From Pogona vitticeps (taxonomy: Eukaryota > Chordata > Lepidosauria > Squamata > Agamidae), in assembly GCF_051106095.1 (NCBI RefSeq), contig NC_135785.1, positions 185,952,045 to 186,016,044 on the forward strand: 64,000 nucleotides of DNA. The letters run 5' to 3'. Both the position numbers and the translations under genes were made by a program. Under the pieces are notes generated by a model, which was given only the letters and a program-made list of their open reading frames with translations, had not been told where the DNA came from and did not search any database. Below, one piece after another: positions 13,517 through 27,600 of the stretch (positions within the stretch are counted from its first letter, which is position 1; the number at the start of each line of letters is the position of its first letter).

Positions 13517-13526
13517 AATAGATAGA

Positions 13527-13589
<63 letters not shown>

Positions 13590-15517
13590 GGAAACCTCAC
13601 TTAAGAAAGCATAATTGCCTCCATTCAAAGTCCTGCATTAGTTGTATAAAGTAACACTTTTCTTTCCTGCTGCTTTGTGTTTGCAGCTATTAAAGCAGCT
13701 ATCCTCATTCAAAGGTGGTATCGGTCTTATACGGCCCGGATGGAGATGAGGCGGCGATATGCTCTAAGTATATTTCAGTCAATTGAATATGCAGAGGAAC
13801 AGTCACAGCTTCAGGTTTGTGCTCTGTTGAATTTCTTTGACAATAAACAGCTATTCACATAGAACAGGCTGAGTTTTCAGATTATATACTTCACAGGAAA
13901 TACACAGCTAGTGTGTACTCATTCATTTTCATGGACGATATTTTAAGTTTTGCTACCTGAGGTGGATATATTGCTAACTGAAGTGAAGCAGCAGATGACC
14001 CATTGCTACTTGAGTGAAGATGTATACGCATAGTGTCCAGTGCCTCTCAATTAATTCTGGGACCTGAAAGGGAAAATCCCATCAGCCCCTCTCCCTCCCT
14101 CCCTGACAGAAGAGACACTGTAATAAAATAAAAGATAGTCTTTTCATAAAATCTCAAATCTGCTGCCTGAAGCAGCTGGTTTACTCTGTCTAATGGTAGG
14201 ACCGGACCTTGCCATTTACTGACTACCAAGCCATTTTCTGAAACTGATTAAGGGTGAAAAATTGTTTTACTATAGGATCCAGATAATGAGATATCTTAAA
14301 AAGAAGTATCTTTCTGAAAAAGAAGACAAAGGGGGGGGGGTGAGTGTATGTGTAGATCTCAGTAAATTTCATACTTGTCCGGTAAGGTAAAGGTAAAGGT
14401 TCCCCTTGACATTTAGTCAGTCGTGTCTGACTCTAGAGGGTGGTGCTTGTCCCCGTTTCCAAGCCATAGAGCCAGCATTTGTCCCTAGACAGTTTTTCTG
14501 TGGTCACTTGGCCAGCGCAACTATACACAGAATATTGTTACCTTCCCAATGTGGCGGTACCTATTTACTTGCATTTGTACATGCTTTCGATCTGCTAGGT
14601 TGGCAGGAGATGGGACAAGCGATGGGAGTCATGTGGATTCGATCTTACGCCTGCTGGTCTTCCGACCTTGCTGCACAAATGCTTCTGCGGTTTAACCCGC
14701 AGAGCCACCACATCCCTTGGTACTTGTCCAGTACCGCTTGGCAAAAGGAAATGAGGATGGCAACTGTGTTTTCTAGAAAAGTCCTATATTAAACTTTAGG
14801 AGTGCTCTTCAACCCACATTGTTCTGTACTTGGACACCTTTTACATAATAAATTTGATGTATTCTCTATGATCAAATTGAGGGACGTGGTGGCGCTGTGG
14901 GCTAAACCGCAGAAGCCTGTGCTGCAGGGTCAGAAGATCCGGCAGTCGTAAGATCGAATCCACGCAACGGAATGAGCACCCGTCGCTTGTCCCAGCTCCC
15001 GCCAACCTAGCGGTTCGAAAGCATGCAAATGCGAGTAGATAAATAGGGACCACCTCGGTGGGAAGGTAAACAGCGTTCCGTGTCTAAATCACACTGGCCA
15101 TGTGACCACGGAAAGATTGTCTTCGGACAAACGCTGGCTCTATGGCTTGAAGAGCGAGATGAGCGCCGCCCCCTAGAGTCGGACACGACTGGACAAAAAT
15201 TGTCAAGGGGAACCTTTACCTTTACCTTTACCTATGATCAAATTAGTTCTTTGAGTTTCTCTGGAAACTGTATAAGATGCAATCATTGTAGAAAAGATAA
15301 CAGGATGCAGCTTAAGTAGTCTTAATGCACTGAAAATGTTTTATTAGACTAAACACTAAACATATTGGTTGCTATGCTTGCTGAAGGATAGATTTTTAAA
15401 AATGTCTTAAATTATCAGCTTTGCTCTGCATGTGAAGGCAGAGGAAGGTGGGAGTCAGATATAGTGAAGGTATCTATGTCTGAAACAGCTTTTCACTGTT
15501 TTGTTTTATGAGCAAGG

Positions 15518-15600
<83 letters not shown>

Positions 15601-18600
15601 CTGACTTCCTTGCTCATAAAACAAAATGGTGAAAAGCTACTTCAGACATAGAAGGAAGTTCTTCATGCTTACAATGGGTAGCCTTGATGTATATTGAAAA
15701 CCCCCTCCTCCTCCCATAAATAAGCACTCTCAATAATCATGGAGCTTGGAATTTTGACCAGTATCATTACAGGTGCCTTGGAAATGGATTTCAGGCTAAA
15801 CTAACAGATGTGTTTCCTTACCCAGTTATCCAACTTCTTCACTTTCATGCTGGACCATTTTACTCAATCCGATGGAACTGATGCAGGTGAGGATGAGACT
15901 CTCTATCTGCAGTAGATTGGTTTGATATGTTTTCCAAGTAATTGTGGGTATTTTCTCATTTGTAAATGTGGTGCAAATATAGCCAAAGCTATATATGTAA
16001 AGATATTGGCTTAAATCTTGTTGCTTTGTTATGCATACAGAGGTTATAATGGTGTAACTTCCAGTGTCTTCTAACTGTTTCTGCTGGGTCTATTAAGTGC
16101 ATGTCAAGCCAGCAAGTGCCCCCCCCCATAAATTCAGTGGCAACTCCTTAAATGCTAGTTAGCAGCAACTAAATGTTGTGCTTTTTGCCTTCTGCATGCA
16201 TAGTAAAGAAACAGATTTGAGCCATTGTCTCCTGCCCCCTCAGCTTTAGTCACCTGAGGAACTGTGTGTTCAGATGCTGGTGTCTGTTTCCTATGGCTGA
16301 AAATCTGAAAGCTGGAGCTATATACACAAGTCCCAAATGTCCGCAAGAGTAAAAATCTGTTATTTAAGGATAGCAAGAGCGTAAGAGCACTAACCCACTC
16401 CAATACTCCCCTCTGCTGTGCATTATTTACACAGACAGTCAAGGACTCTGGCTCTTATTTGTTAATGTGAGAATCATTCAGAGCCCAAGATATTTTGCTG
16501 TCTGAGGCAAAGAACAAGGAGACACACCCTTCCATTTCATGTGCAAATTATGACTTGACTGATAATTAATTCTTTCTTCATAAAATAGCAATATGGAAGC
16601 ATCTTCCACCACACTTAATGATACAGCCTAGCTTGCTATCTCCAAACAATTGCTGTCTGAGATGCCTGCCTCACTTTGTTTACTAGTGGGGCCAGCCCTA
16701 GAACTGATTAAAAATTAGGAAAATGTTTTGTTTTCATAAATATTTGAAATTATTATCACATGTAACACATCTTGAATATAATACACTTTTTCCTTAGAAG
16801 ACATCTCTTTCGAAGAGCAATTCCTGGCAACATTGGTAATTGCGGTTTTTAATGGATGTTACTGTGATTCATCATGTTCTTAGTCTTTTTAGAAATAACT
16901 ATTACTGTGGTTTTCAGTAGAAGATGGTATCTCATCCAGTGAATGTCAGTGTTCCCTAATACCTCAAGGCCAAATCTGCAAAGACTTTTTCCATGTGGGG
17001 TTGTGTATATTCTAAGCCAACACTTGGAAAACCTTCTTCCATGTTTCAGTCAGTATAAACAATAGTTAACAGCTGCTTGAAACCTGTAGTAGATTTAACA
17101 TTACAATCTATTGAGTATCTTTGCAAAGGAAAACAGCTACCTATTGAAATACTTTAAAATGTGGGTTGCTTTAAAAATGTATTGGAAGCAACATTCTGAA
17201 TAACAGAACTGGAGAACCGTTGGTTGAACATTTTGTCACTGATTTTTTTATCTAGTGGTGGCTAGAATAACACCATGGAAAAAAGGCAGAGGAGATTCTT
17301 AAGGAGTTCCAGCAGGTTTGATGAAGATAGAAGGGGATTGCTATTTTTGAATTAAGTAGATATTTCTATTTTAGTAAACTTTGCCTCCCCTCTTTGTATG
17401 TTTTCCCCCACCCCCAGAGATGTGTGTTTCTTTGAGTCCCCTCTGTTTGTGTTTATGGTTATTTTATGTGTATAGATAAGTTAGTTGGTTGCATGGTAGT
17501 ATGAATGGGTTGATTGACAGATGAGTGTTGGGTGAGTATCAAAACCATTATGTCTGTTGTGAAAGGGGGTGAGATTCTGCCTTAATGGAACTTAGTTATG
17601 ATTGGCAATTGTCTCTAGTGGGTGTGGGGAGGGGTGGGAGATTATAAATGAATGTCTGAGTGAAAGACAGGGCTTAAATTTAACAGAGAAAATCTCAGAT
17701 TAGGACTTCAGGAATGTAGTTGATTGGGTTTGCAAAGTGTAGGTAGATGCTTATGTTAAGCAGGAACATGGGATAAAGAAGATATAAGCTGTACAAAGAT
17801 AAGAATTAACCTAGATGTGTAGCAAGATTGTTTGATATACTTGTGACTAATTGTATTATTATTTAAATCTGTGGCATTCATATTGTTATTTAATAAAAAA
17901 CTTTTTTTATTTTGATATAACAAACCTCTCTTCATCATTTCCCAGTAGTGATTACCAAGTAACAAACACACACACTGCCTGCTTTGCCATAGCACAACTA
18001 AAGGAGGAGTGTAAATAAAAGTTTAATCATTGAAAGGCTTCTGGTTCAGTTAATTCATGGTGGTAGCATTAGTAAAGAGTTGAGAGTCATAACAGAAGGC
18101 TGAAATAAAATCCTTTCACAAGGTGAAGTGGAAGGGGAAGACTAGGAATCCTAAGTGGTTAAGCAGCAATGTAAAGGAATATATTGGGTGTAGAGACTTA
18201 AGGGGATGTCACAGAGCAGTTTTAGAAGAATTATGTTGGGAAAACCGAGGGATTTCAAAGAACATTGTTGGGAAAGCATGTTATATGGAACATTAATATA
18301 AGGAATATTCTGTCCTTATCTGCATGGATATATTCACCATGCATAGAGAAGAGTATCCAGCCCCAGCCCCAAATCGATGTGTTTGCTCTGGAAATGTTCC
18401 TATTTGTATGTAAGCTCTACATGTGAAAAGAACCCAGGATTCTGTCTTGTGAACAGAGCCTAGATGCAAGCAGGAACATATACGGAAGACATACTGCTTT
18501 CCACATGTAGAAACCAACAAAAAGGAACGAGAGTTGGCACTGCCCTCAAAGAGTGATGAATGTCTCTGTGCATATAGCAAATGAAAACACCTGTACAGAT

Positions 18601-18624
18601 AGCAAATTATGATGATGATGATAT

Positions 18625-18695
<71 letters not shown>

Positions 18696-21600
18696 TTTTC
18701 TATGCCGCCCACACTACCCAAAGGTCTCTGGGCGGCTTACAACATTTAAAATACAATAAAATTTAGAACAATTAAAATACAGTTAAAATGTATTTAAAAA
18801 TTGCCATCGGACCCACAGCTAATATTAACTATTAACTAATGAATACACCAATGATGTAGTGAAGTAAGAAAATGGGAGCTCATTAATTTTTCCCTACAAC
18901 ATAACAAAATAAAAAACTGCTAATATTGTGATAATTATTTACTTATTTTTATAATTTCTTTTTTAAATGCAATAAAGATTAAAAGTTAAAAAAAATCAAA
19001 ATTGAGAGGGCCAGCCTGTCATTAGGCACTGAGAGGCAGCTGCTCCAAGTAGCAGCATTTGAATATCATGAAAGTACAGTAAATTGTTTGTTATTAAATT
19101 TATTATGATTGTATTTTTAGCACCAGTAAGAGGGATGGCTACTTATAGGTTTTCTGTCTCAGATGCTGAAATACCTTGACTGGCAGACTTCCGGCTTGAT
19201 GCCGCGATGAGACAGCAGCAGGAGGACAGAGCTCTGTCACCTGGGCTGAATTCTGACCTGTTTGGGACATCCCAGGGTGTCGAAACCACCCAAAGAGGTG
19301 GTGAACTGGGGGGGAGCCTGTTGATCACGGGGGGGGGGGGGGACGGCGGTCATCCCCATTTGATCCAGGAAACTCCCTAATCAGCCAACGGGCAGAAACA
19401 AGCAGCTTGGGCTCGCTTGCAAGTCGTCGGCAGCCGGCTAAGAGAAGCAAGAATCAGCTATCTGGCATGAGTGTTACTATCGGGTGAGATATATTTTTAC
19501 AACTAATTGCTTATGATTACCCTGGAGAAGACAATTCCTATATACAGAAAAAAGAACCTGCTATCAATCTCAGCAATCATAAAGCGGCAGAAAATCTGGA
19601 GAGAGGGATAGCTGATGCAAAGAAAATAATTTAAAGATTAATGGGACATTAACTACTCATTCAAATACATTTAAAATATGCTTCAAGAATATTATAATAT
19701 GGCGTTATAAATCTTAAGAAATTTTCTCATAAGTTATACTCAATAAATCTGGACTTTGTTTTGTCTACCTGAAGTCTTTTGGCATAAAGCCCAGGACAGT
19801 GACCTTGAGTACTCTACTGCTGCTTAAAGCTTGGAAACCTGTTTATTTCTTTTTAATTTTTTTATGCCTGGCTGAATAAATTAACCCTAAAGTGGACTTT
19901 TAAAAAACTGTGCCTTGGGAATTAGTAAACCTGTGGGAATTAGGCTATCAGGCCACGGATACAACCATTGCATTCTACCCTGGTACTTTGGGGGTTTAAA
20001 TTTGGTTCAGGCCTATTTAGCCAAACAGGACTTTTTGAAATGACTCTGGAAACTTGGAATATCTGTTTAGCTGGCATCCATTTGCCAGGGATCAATTAGG
20101 ACACAGATACAATCATCAATCTGGACTGTGAGACTTGGGGACTTCGAGTCTTGGCTTAAGCGCTTGGGTAGCTGGAACAGAATGGCACAACAAGGACAAT
20201 TTTGGGATGAAACAAAATCTGCTCTTCAAACAATACTAGAAATAGTGAGATCCCATTACCAAGAGGCAAAACTATTCAATCAACATCTGAAGAACTATAG
20301 TCAACAAGCGACAAGGAACAACGAAGAAGGAAATGAGAGTGTGCCGGATGATGTATGCCAATCAAAAGAGGAGCTGGAGGAAATTAATGGGGAAAACCTA
20401 AGAGAAACAACGTCAATCTTGGATCCGAAGAGAGTATTAAGGGAAGACAAGGGGAGAAAATCAGCAAAATTAACCAAAAAAAGCCTGGAAGATCTATTGA
20501 AGATAGACCAAGTGCATAAAGAGCTAGTGGACATAAATCAGATGCACAAAATGGTTTCAGAGGGCATGAAAGATGGCAGAATGCTTAGAGACACAGAAAC
20601 ACAAAGTGAAAAAAGAGAAATGAGAGAGGGAATTGCTTAGAAAGATGAAAAAGGGGAAAACAAGAAGGGCCCCCTTAATGTTGAAAAACATGTATATATT
20701 TAACATCGGAAATTGTAAAGGGGTATATCCTTTATATTAAAAAGGAGAATTAAATTGAAATAAGGGAGCTCTAATCAGGGTAAAGATGTACTATGGTGGG
20801 TTTTCATTTTAGGTAAACTAAACTAGATATAAAGCTGGGGCATGGATCTGGAACCACTTTCAATAAGAATGTTATTAGAAGACCTTGAGAATATTGTACA
20901 CTATGAGAGTAATATTCTGATAGTAGTCATATTATATACTAAAATATGTACATGAAATGGTTTGAATGTCTGAAAGATGTCTGGAATTTGGGGGGGACAA
21001 CCGGGAAGACACTGAGATGTAAAAAACAAATAATTGTAAGCAAAGCATGTAACACGATGTTTGACAAGCACAAACCAATGTAGATAGATTGAAAAGCTAA
21101 TAAAATGTTTTAAAAAAAGCAATACCTTGACTGGTTTAACTTGAGACAGCCTCCCTCTGCTGATTAATGAGTCCTTACTTTAAAGTTCAGGTATGCACCT
21201 GTCTGGTGGGTTGCTGCACATCTGAGAATTTAAGCAGGGATTTGTTAATTGCCAGCAAAAAACAATTGCAATTATACCGCTTGCCTCCTGCAGGTGCAAC
21301 TACATGATAGGATTCTGGCTGGGGTTTGTCATTAACTGAAGTCCCAGCCTTGCTATCAATTAAAAATAAATATTCATAAGTTGCTTTTCTGTTTTCTCTG
21401 TAGATGTTGGCTCTCACATTTTCTCCAGTTCTAATGTTTGCAGCCCAGATCTTGCAATGAGAGAGTATGAAAGGACAATAGAAGTGCCTGCCTCCTACCA
21501 TGGCCCTCATCTTTGTTTTCCCCTCACTGTTGCTGACACAGATGTGCTCCTTGAGGCTTTCAAGCATCAACAGGCAAGTTCTGGCTACTGACTGAATGGT

Positions 21601-24600
21601 ATTACTGTATACTTTATCTCTCTCTGGCCCCTAGAGATATTCCACTTTTAAATTCCCCTCTTACCACTGCCTAACTTGTGGATGTTAAACGTTGTGTTTT
21701 CTTCTTCTCCTAGTTAATGTTCTATTTTTGATCCTTTATGAAATCATTAGTTGGAGTTGAATTTCCTCTGAAATGCATTATTATTTATTTAAAATTTAAA
21801 TAGGTATAATTTCTAAAAAAAAAACAGGATGAGAGGAATAATGCTATCAATAATCCATTCTGCTTATAAAGGACAAACAATTACTATGAAAAATATATAT
21901 TATAATAATAAAACCACAAACTTGTTGAAGCAAGGCCCCTGCCCACCATGATGCTTCCTTGCCTCTACAATTTGGTCCTTCTGCAAAGAACTCTGGAATT
22001 ATCCTTCTGTTGTTGTTGATTCCAGGGGTGGGAAGGTTAAACTACCTCTTGTGGGGATGTAAAGATGGGTGATGTCTCCAAGTGGCAAAGTAGACTACCT
22101 TTAACTTATCCTCTCAGCTCCTAGTTTCTCAATTAATGAGTGGTAAATATGTTCACAATATTGATCTCATTTCTAATAAGTATGGACCCCAGCACTGCAA
22201 CTGTATTAGTGATCTCTGCCATCTGCTCAGTTGTGCAAGACAGCAGCAATGGTTTTTGTTAAGCAGACAAGAGCCATTATGTTATAGGTAGGAACTATGC
22301 AGCTATCATTGAAGTTGCAGTCCAACCATATCCAACCTGGTCTATATATGAAGCCAACCTTTTCCAGAATGGCACTCTTCCAGATCTGTTGGATTGCTTT
22401 TTCCATCATCCCCACAACATGCCAGTTGCTAGGGGTAATGGTAACATCTGGACATCCGAAGGCTGAAAAAAGGCTGCTGCTTAGCTTTGGTGAAGGACTC
22501 CTGCCAATTATTGCCATAACAGCTTGTTTCTGTCTTTGTGCATTACTCTGCGCAGAAGCTTCATGCTCGCTATGTGCTTCAACTGTTGCATGAGACCAGA
22601 AAGATCCTTCAGCAGATGCCAAACATCACTTATCTGTCAACCTCTTATGCCAAAGAAATAACTATCTGCGGTAAGTTATTTTTGCATTTTGAGTGCAAAA
22701 TTTTGCTGCATTTTGAATTTCCAGGCCTTCCTTCCCCTGCTGCACCCCATCACCAGATTCTTCCTGTCTTTCCTTTATTATGTAAAATAGAGAAGAAAAA
22801 GGACTGGTGATTCATCCACTGGCAAATATTTTAAGTAAGCCAAACACTTCCTCCCACTTATTTTCTGTCAGATGTTACTGGGTGAGTCACCGACTAAGCG
22901 AGGCAAACTTTTAAGAAAAGAGCTGCCTTTCCATCTGTAAAATGCTACTTTGTCTGGTAAATAATTTCTTTCACCTCTAGCCTTCCTGAACATGATTACG
23001 ATGTAAAAAATGGCACTTCTGCTGAGGTTATTTAAAATAAAACACACTAATTGATAAGAATGAATGCTTCATTGAGAAGTGGGAGCAGCTTTCTAATATC
23101 TTTGATGAAGTTCAATGTTAAAGGATTATGAAATATTTGTTTTGGAGCTTGAAAACATCTTTTCTGAAAAAAAGTAATTAGTTACTGTTTTAGTTCCAAG
23201 GCTCAAAAGTGGATTATCATTATAGCCATACTCAAAAGTTATGATTTATCATTTCTCAAAGGAAGTGAAAATTACTGTTAGTTACTTTTAAAATGTGGTG
23301 GCGCTGCCGGCTAAACCGCAGAAGCCTGTGTGCTGCAGAGTCAGAAGACCAGCAGTTGTAAGATCGAATCCACGCAATGGAGTGAGCTCCCATCACTTTG
23401 TCCCGGCTCCTCGCCAACCTAGCAGTTCGAAAGCATGCAAATGCAAGTAGATAAATAGGTACCACCTCGGTGGGAAGGTAAAACGGCGTTCCCTAGTCAA
23501 GCTGGCCACGTGACAACGGAAACTGTCTTCGGACAAGCGCTGGCTCTACGGCCTGGCTCTACGGGATGAGCACCGCCCCCTAGAGTTGGACACGACTGGA
23601 CTAAAAAATGTCAAGGGGAACCTTTACCTTTACCTTACTTTTAAAACTTCAAATGCTAGAAGGTGCCAGTCTGTGGTAGAAAACGTATCCCTTTCTGTCT
23701 ACGGTGTTTTCGCCTCAATACCCACAACACAGCACTAAACAACAGAAAAAAGAACAGCATGAGCTGACACATTACTGTAATTGTATGATAACCTTCCTCT
23801 GGTTTTTAGGAAGTCTTGGATCCTTTTAAGGAGGAAAGTAGAGTAAAAAAAATGTAAATAATAAATAAATTATTCCACCACCTATAATTATAAAAGATGC
23901 TTAAAGTTACCATATTGTAAAATAAGATAAGCTATATTTAAATAAGGTAAAATTGTAAAATAATGTAGTTATGATGTTGTTCCTCAAAACTGCTAATTGA
24001 TAACAATTAACTAATTGATAACAATTGATAACAAGAAAACAAGTATGAGGTACAGAAAAATTGGTAGAAACCAACAAATAATCTTTCTCTTTCATAAGCA
24101 ATTTTTAAAAACACGCCAGATCATTGTGATCATGGACAATCATTTGCTTACTTGTATCTGTTCTTCATATCATTAATGGGCTAAATATCAAGATAAATAT
24201 GCAAAAGGTCCTTTCTGTCTATAGTAGAAACGGTAAACATGTCACTACCTCCCTATCAGCTATTCTTGATTATTCTGTCATAAATTATGGATGAGGGAAT
24301 GATACTTCTAAATTTGCTTAAGGAAGCCCAGTCCCAAAGCAGAATAAATATTCTGATATTCAGTGCTGTATCTTCAAATCCAAAGAGTAACTAGGAAATG
24401 GAATTACTAGTAATGCTGCAGGTGCAGGGACCTTAATAAAAGTTGCTTTAAATGCTACCTGCTGTAGTAAAGAAGAGAATTTACATATTATTTATACAAT
24501 TCAATGGACAATTCTAGTCAGCAAATTACTTTGTGTACAGAATATCATTACACGTTAAAAAGCTACAAACACCTCAAATTGGATAGGACTACAGTTGCTC

Positions 24601-27600
24601 TTGGAGACAAAGGTATTCTTTGAAATCAATGTGCATGCATCTTGCATTTAGCATCCTCATTTGAACAACTGAAAGTGCATCTAAGAGAGATTTTTGCTCT
24701 GGAGTCAGATGGGATTACAGTTGCTCTTCCATGTCCTTACAAATCAGTGTATGTACATCCTTCAGTTGTTATCCTAATTTCTTCAACTGAAAGGGCATCT
24801 GAGAGAGATTTTGATCTGTTCTTCAGAAACATGATTAAGCAGCAGATGAAAGTGCAATTTTTACTGAAGTCGAAGCCAAATGTTGATTGCCACTACACGA
24901 GATCTATATCGCTTCCTGCAAATCTCTTTTAACTCTCCACATTGAATAATTCATCTGATGAGCATTTTTGTGGTAGTTATGTAATAGCCCTTGGGTGTAG
25001 TGGTGAAAGAGGTGAACTATGTGCTCAGTTTGTAGCTCAACCCTCGGCTGTGCTTTCAAACAACACGCAAAACATTCAGTGAAGGCTAAGTTTGAAAGGC
25101 AATTGGAATTATGTGGCCTAACAAGGTTGTTTTTGTGGGGGCCCTGGACCAAAAACCTATTTTCTACATGATTTATTATTATTATTTTGCTTCTGGAAAA
25201 AACAGGAGAATCAAACCTCTAGTTTATGATTCTCTTCTAAAACATGGTATGTTCCCCAAATATGTTTTAGCAAAATATTTACTGAATTTTTAAACCAGAA
25301 AGTGTTTTTAAGTGAAAATGACTTTCTTATGACTTCCTGTTTATGGTCACCAACAACTATATACTCTTGTCAAACCAACGATGCAGTCCTCTGCATGTTT
25401 ACTTGGAAATGTGTTCCGTTTGACTTGCTCCTAAGTACACAGTATGTCTGTATGTTTTCAACCTCTGTGTGGCACAGGACTGTATGCTTACTTAGCATGC
25501 TATCGTGTTCCCCCAAAAATAAGACAGGGTCTTATATTATTTTTTGCTCTTAAAAACACATAAGGGCTTATTTTCAGGGGTTGTTTTCTTTTACAGTCAT
25601 GTCATCTTCTGGTTGCCGCACAATGCGGCACAATGGTGGAGGGCAGGGTTTCATTTAACTAGGGCTTATTTGGGGGTATGGCTTATATTACAAGCATCCT
25701 GAAAAATTATACTAGGGCTTATTTTCAGGTTAGGTCTTATTTGTGGGGGAAACAGGGTATATACTATGGGAATTTTCACCAAAACACACACTATTGTCTC
25801 AAACTGTTTCTGAGTATTGTTTACGTAGAAAACCCTGGAAAGGTTTTCCATAATTGACTTGGCACATAATTACTGTATTATATTCCTATTAACAACAGTT
25901 ACTATGGGTGAGTTCCGTGGAATGTTATTCTGGTTGTAGAAAATTGTTTTGGCTCTGTATCCAAGACTGAAGATAGACTGAAACAAATCTAAATAACACG
26001 ATGCCCAGAAATTATTGCTCCGTCTTAGGTTAGCATAAATATTTAGGTAGCAGATATTATGAAAAAATATGATGTAATGAAATGTCAGTCTCCTAATTTT
26101 GGATTTACAAAGTTGGTATGTCTCATTATTGTACCTTTTATATGTTTTTGCTCCATGATGCCATCATCAAGACTGCTGCTTCCTCTTACATTCCCTGTTG
26201 CTATTGCCACACTCTGTGGGCTTCATCTACCTGGTTACTGTCACCGTCTTTGTTTATTATATGTTTGCACATAATGTACACTGTTATGATGAAAATGGGA
26301 ATGAGTATTGTTATAATCTGCTATAAATAATACATACATTAAAATATGCTACCTCAGTAGAGTAGTCTCAGGGATGGGCTGCCAAACAAATGTAAACTTG
26401 TAGCACTATTCTGCTGCCTTATGTGTCAGCAATATGGCTTGACTGCAGAAACCTATATTGGTGAAAAACAACTGCAGAGGATAATAATTGTGGTCAGTGT
26501 TCTAATATTTCCTGTTAACTCACATTGTCTGATTACCTGTATATGATTGTTGCAAATTTTGCTTTTTTCCTAGGAGATTTGCATGGAAAGTTGGATGATC
26601 TTTTGCTGATTTTTTATAAAGTAAGTGAACTGTCTCTGGAGGCAAAAATGGTGAAACTGAGGCTGCCCTACTTTGGTCATATAATTCAAAGACAGGATTC
26701 TCTGGAAAAAAACAATGATACTGGGAAAGGTTGGAGACAGCAGGAAAAGAGGAAGACCAAATGCAAGATGCATTGACTCCCTAAAAGAAGCCACAGGCTT
26801 TAGTTCACAGGACCTGAGCAGGGCATTTGTGGACAGGATATTCTGGAGATCATGGGATCACCGTGAGTTGAGGGAACTTAATAGTATATAAGAACAACAA
26901 CAACAACAAATGAACATTCACAGTCTGTACAAGACTGTTATCATTTTGTAATATCAGGTTTTGGCCTATGGCCATCTTTCCATTCATCTTTGCATTCATA
27001 GCACTCTGTTAATTATAACTGTTAATTAGAGGACACAATCTAAAAAAGAGACTTGAAAATGTTAACCCTAAATAGAAGGGATCCCTGCTGTTTTTGTCAA
27101 GCATAAACAGAAGTTGAAATTGTTTGTTGTTTGTTTCTCCAGAAAGAGGACTGGTCAAATACCTTATGTGCTGTCAAACTGTTTATTAAGAAAAACAGCC
27201 ATGTACTACCCTGTTTCCCTGAAAATAATACCTAACCTGAAAATAAATCCTAGTATGATTTTTTAGGATGCTCGTAATATAAGCCCTGCCCCAAAAATAA
27301 GCCCTAGTGAAGTGAAACCCCACCCACCACCATTGTGCAGCAACCAGAAGATGACATGACTGTATTTGAATCAATGTAAATTGTTGTACATGAAAAAAAA
27401 ATATAAAATATACCCTGAAAAAAAGCCCTAATGCTTTTTTTGAGCAAAACTTATTGTAAGACCCTGTCTTATTTTCAAGAAAACACAGTATTATGCTATG
27501 CACTAGAGACAGGAGATATAAAATAATTTCTTTTATTCCAAACATTTTATTTAATATAATTATTTGCATATATTAAGGAATACACATAATTTCTAATATC

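Larger units (their letters stand above)
10470..13686. other. PPEF1 intron 1
   Basis: Contains the 458 bp TA-flanked MITE at 12037-12494, an L2-type LINE 3' end and a long TAAA/TAGA microsatellite just before exon 2. The remaining sequence is AT-rich, with nothing recognised. Confidence 0.7.
15887..21403. other. PPEF1 intron 3
   Basis: Contains a (TTTA)n tract with an L2-type LINE end (18623-18790) and the 1.94 kb retroposed unit (19184-21120). Nothing was recognised from 15887 to 18590. A splice-like segment near 16799-16838 was rejected on phase. Confidence 0.6.
22671..26573. other. PPEF1 intron 5
   Basis: Contains a Sauria SINE (23294-23634), an old tandem duplication (24586-24815), a palindromic repeat fragment (25375-25460) and a TA-flanked MITE (25503-25757). 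The remainder shows nothing recognised. Confidence 0.7.

Noticed and set aside
13412-13628. FIYL/SIYL repeat proteins
   Set aside because: They are translations of the TAAA/TAGA microsatellite.
16799-16838. Possible extra PPEF1 exon between exons 3 and 4
   Set aside because: It has AG and GT borders, but its length would put exon 4 out of phase, while exon 3 joins exon 4 directly in frame.
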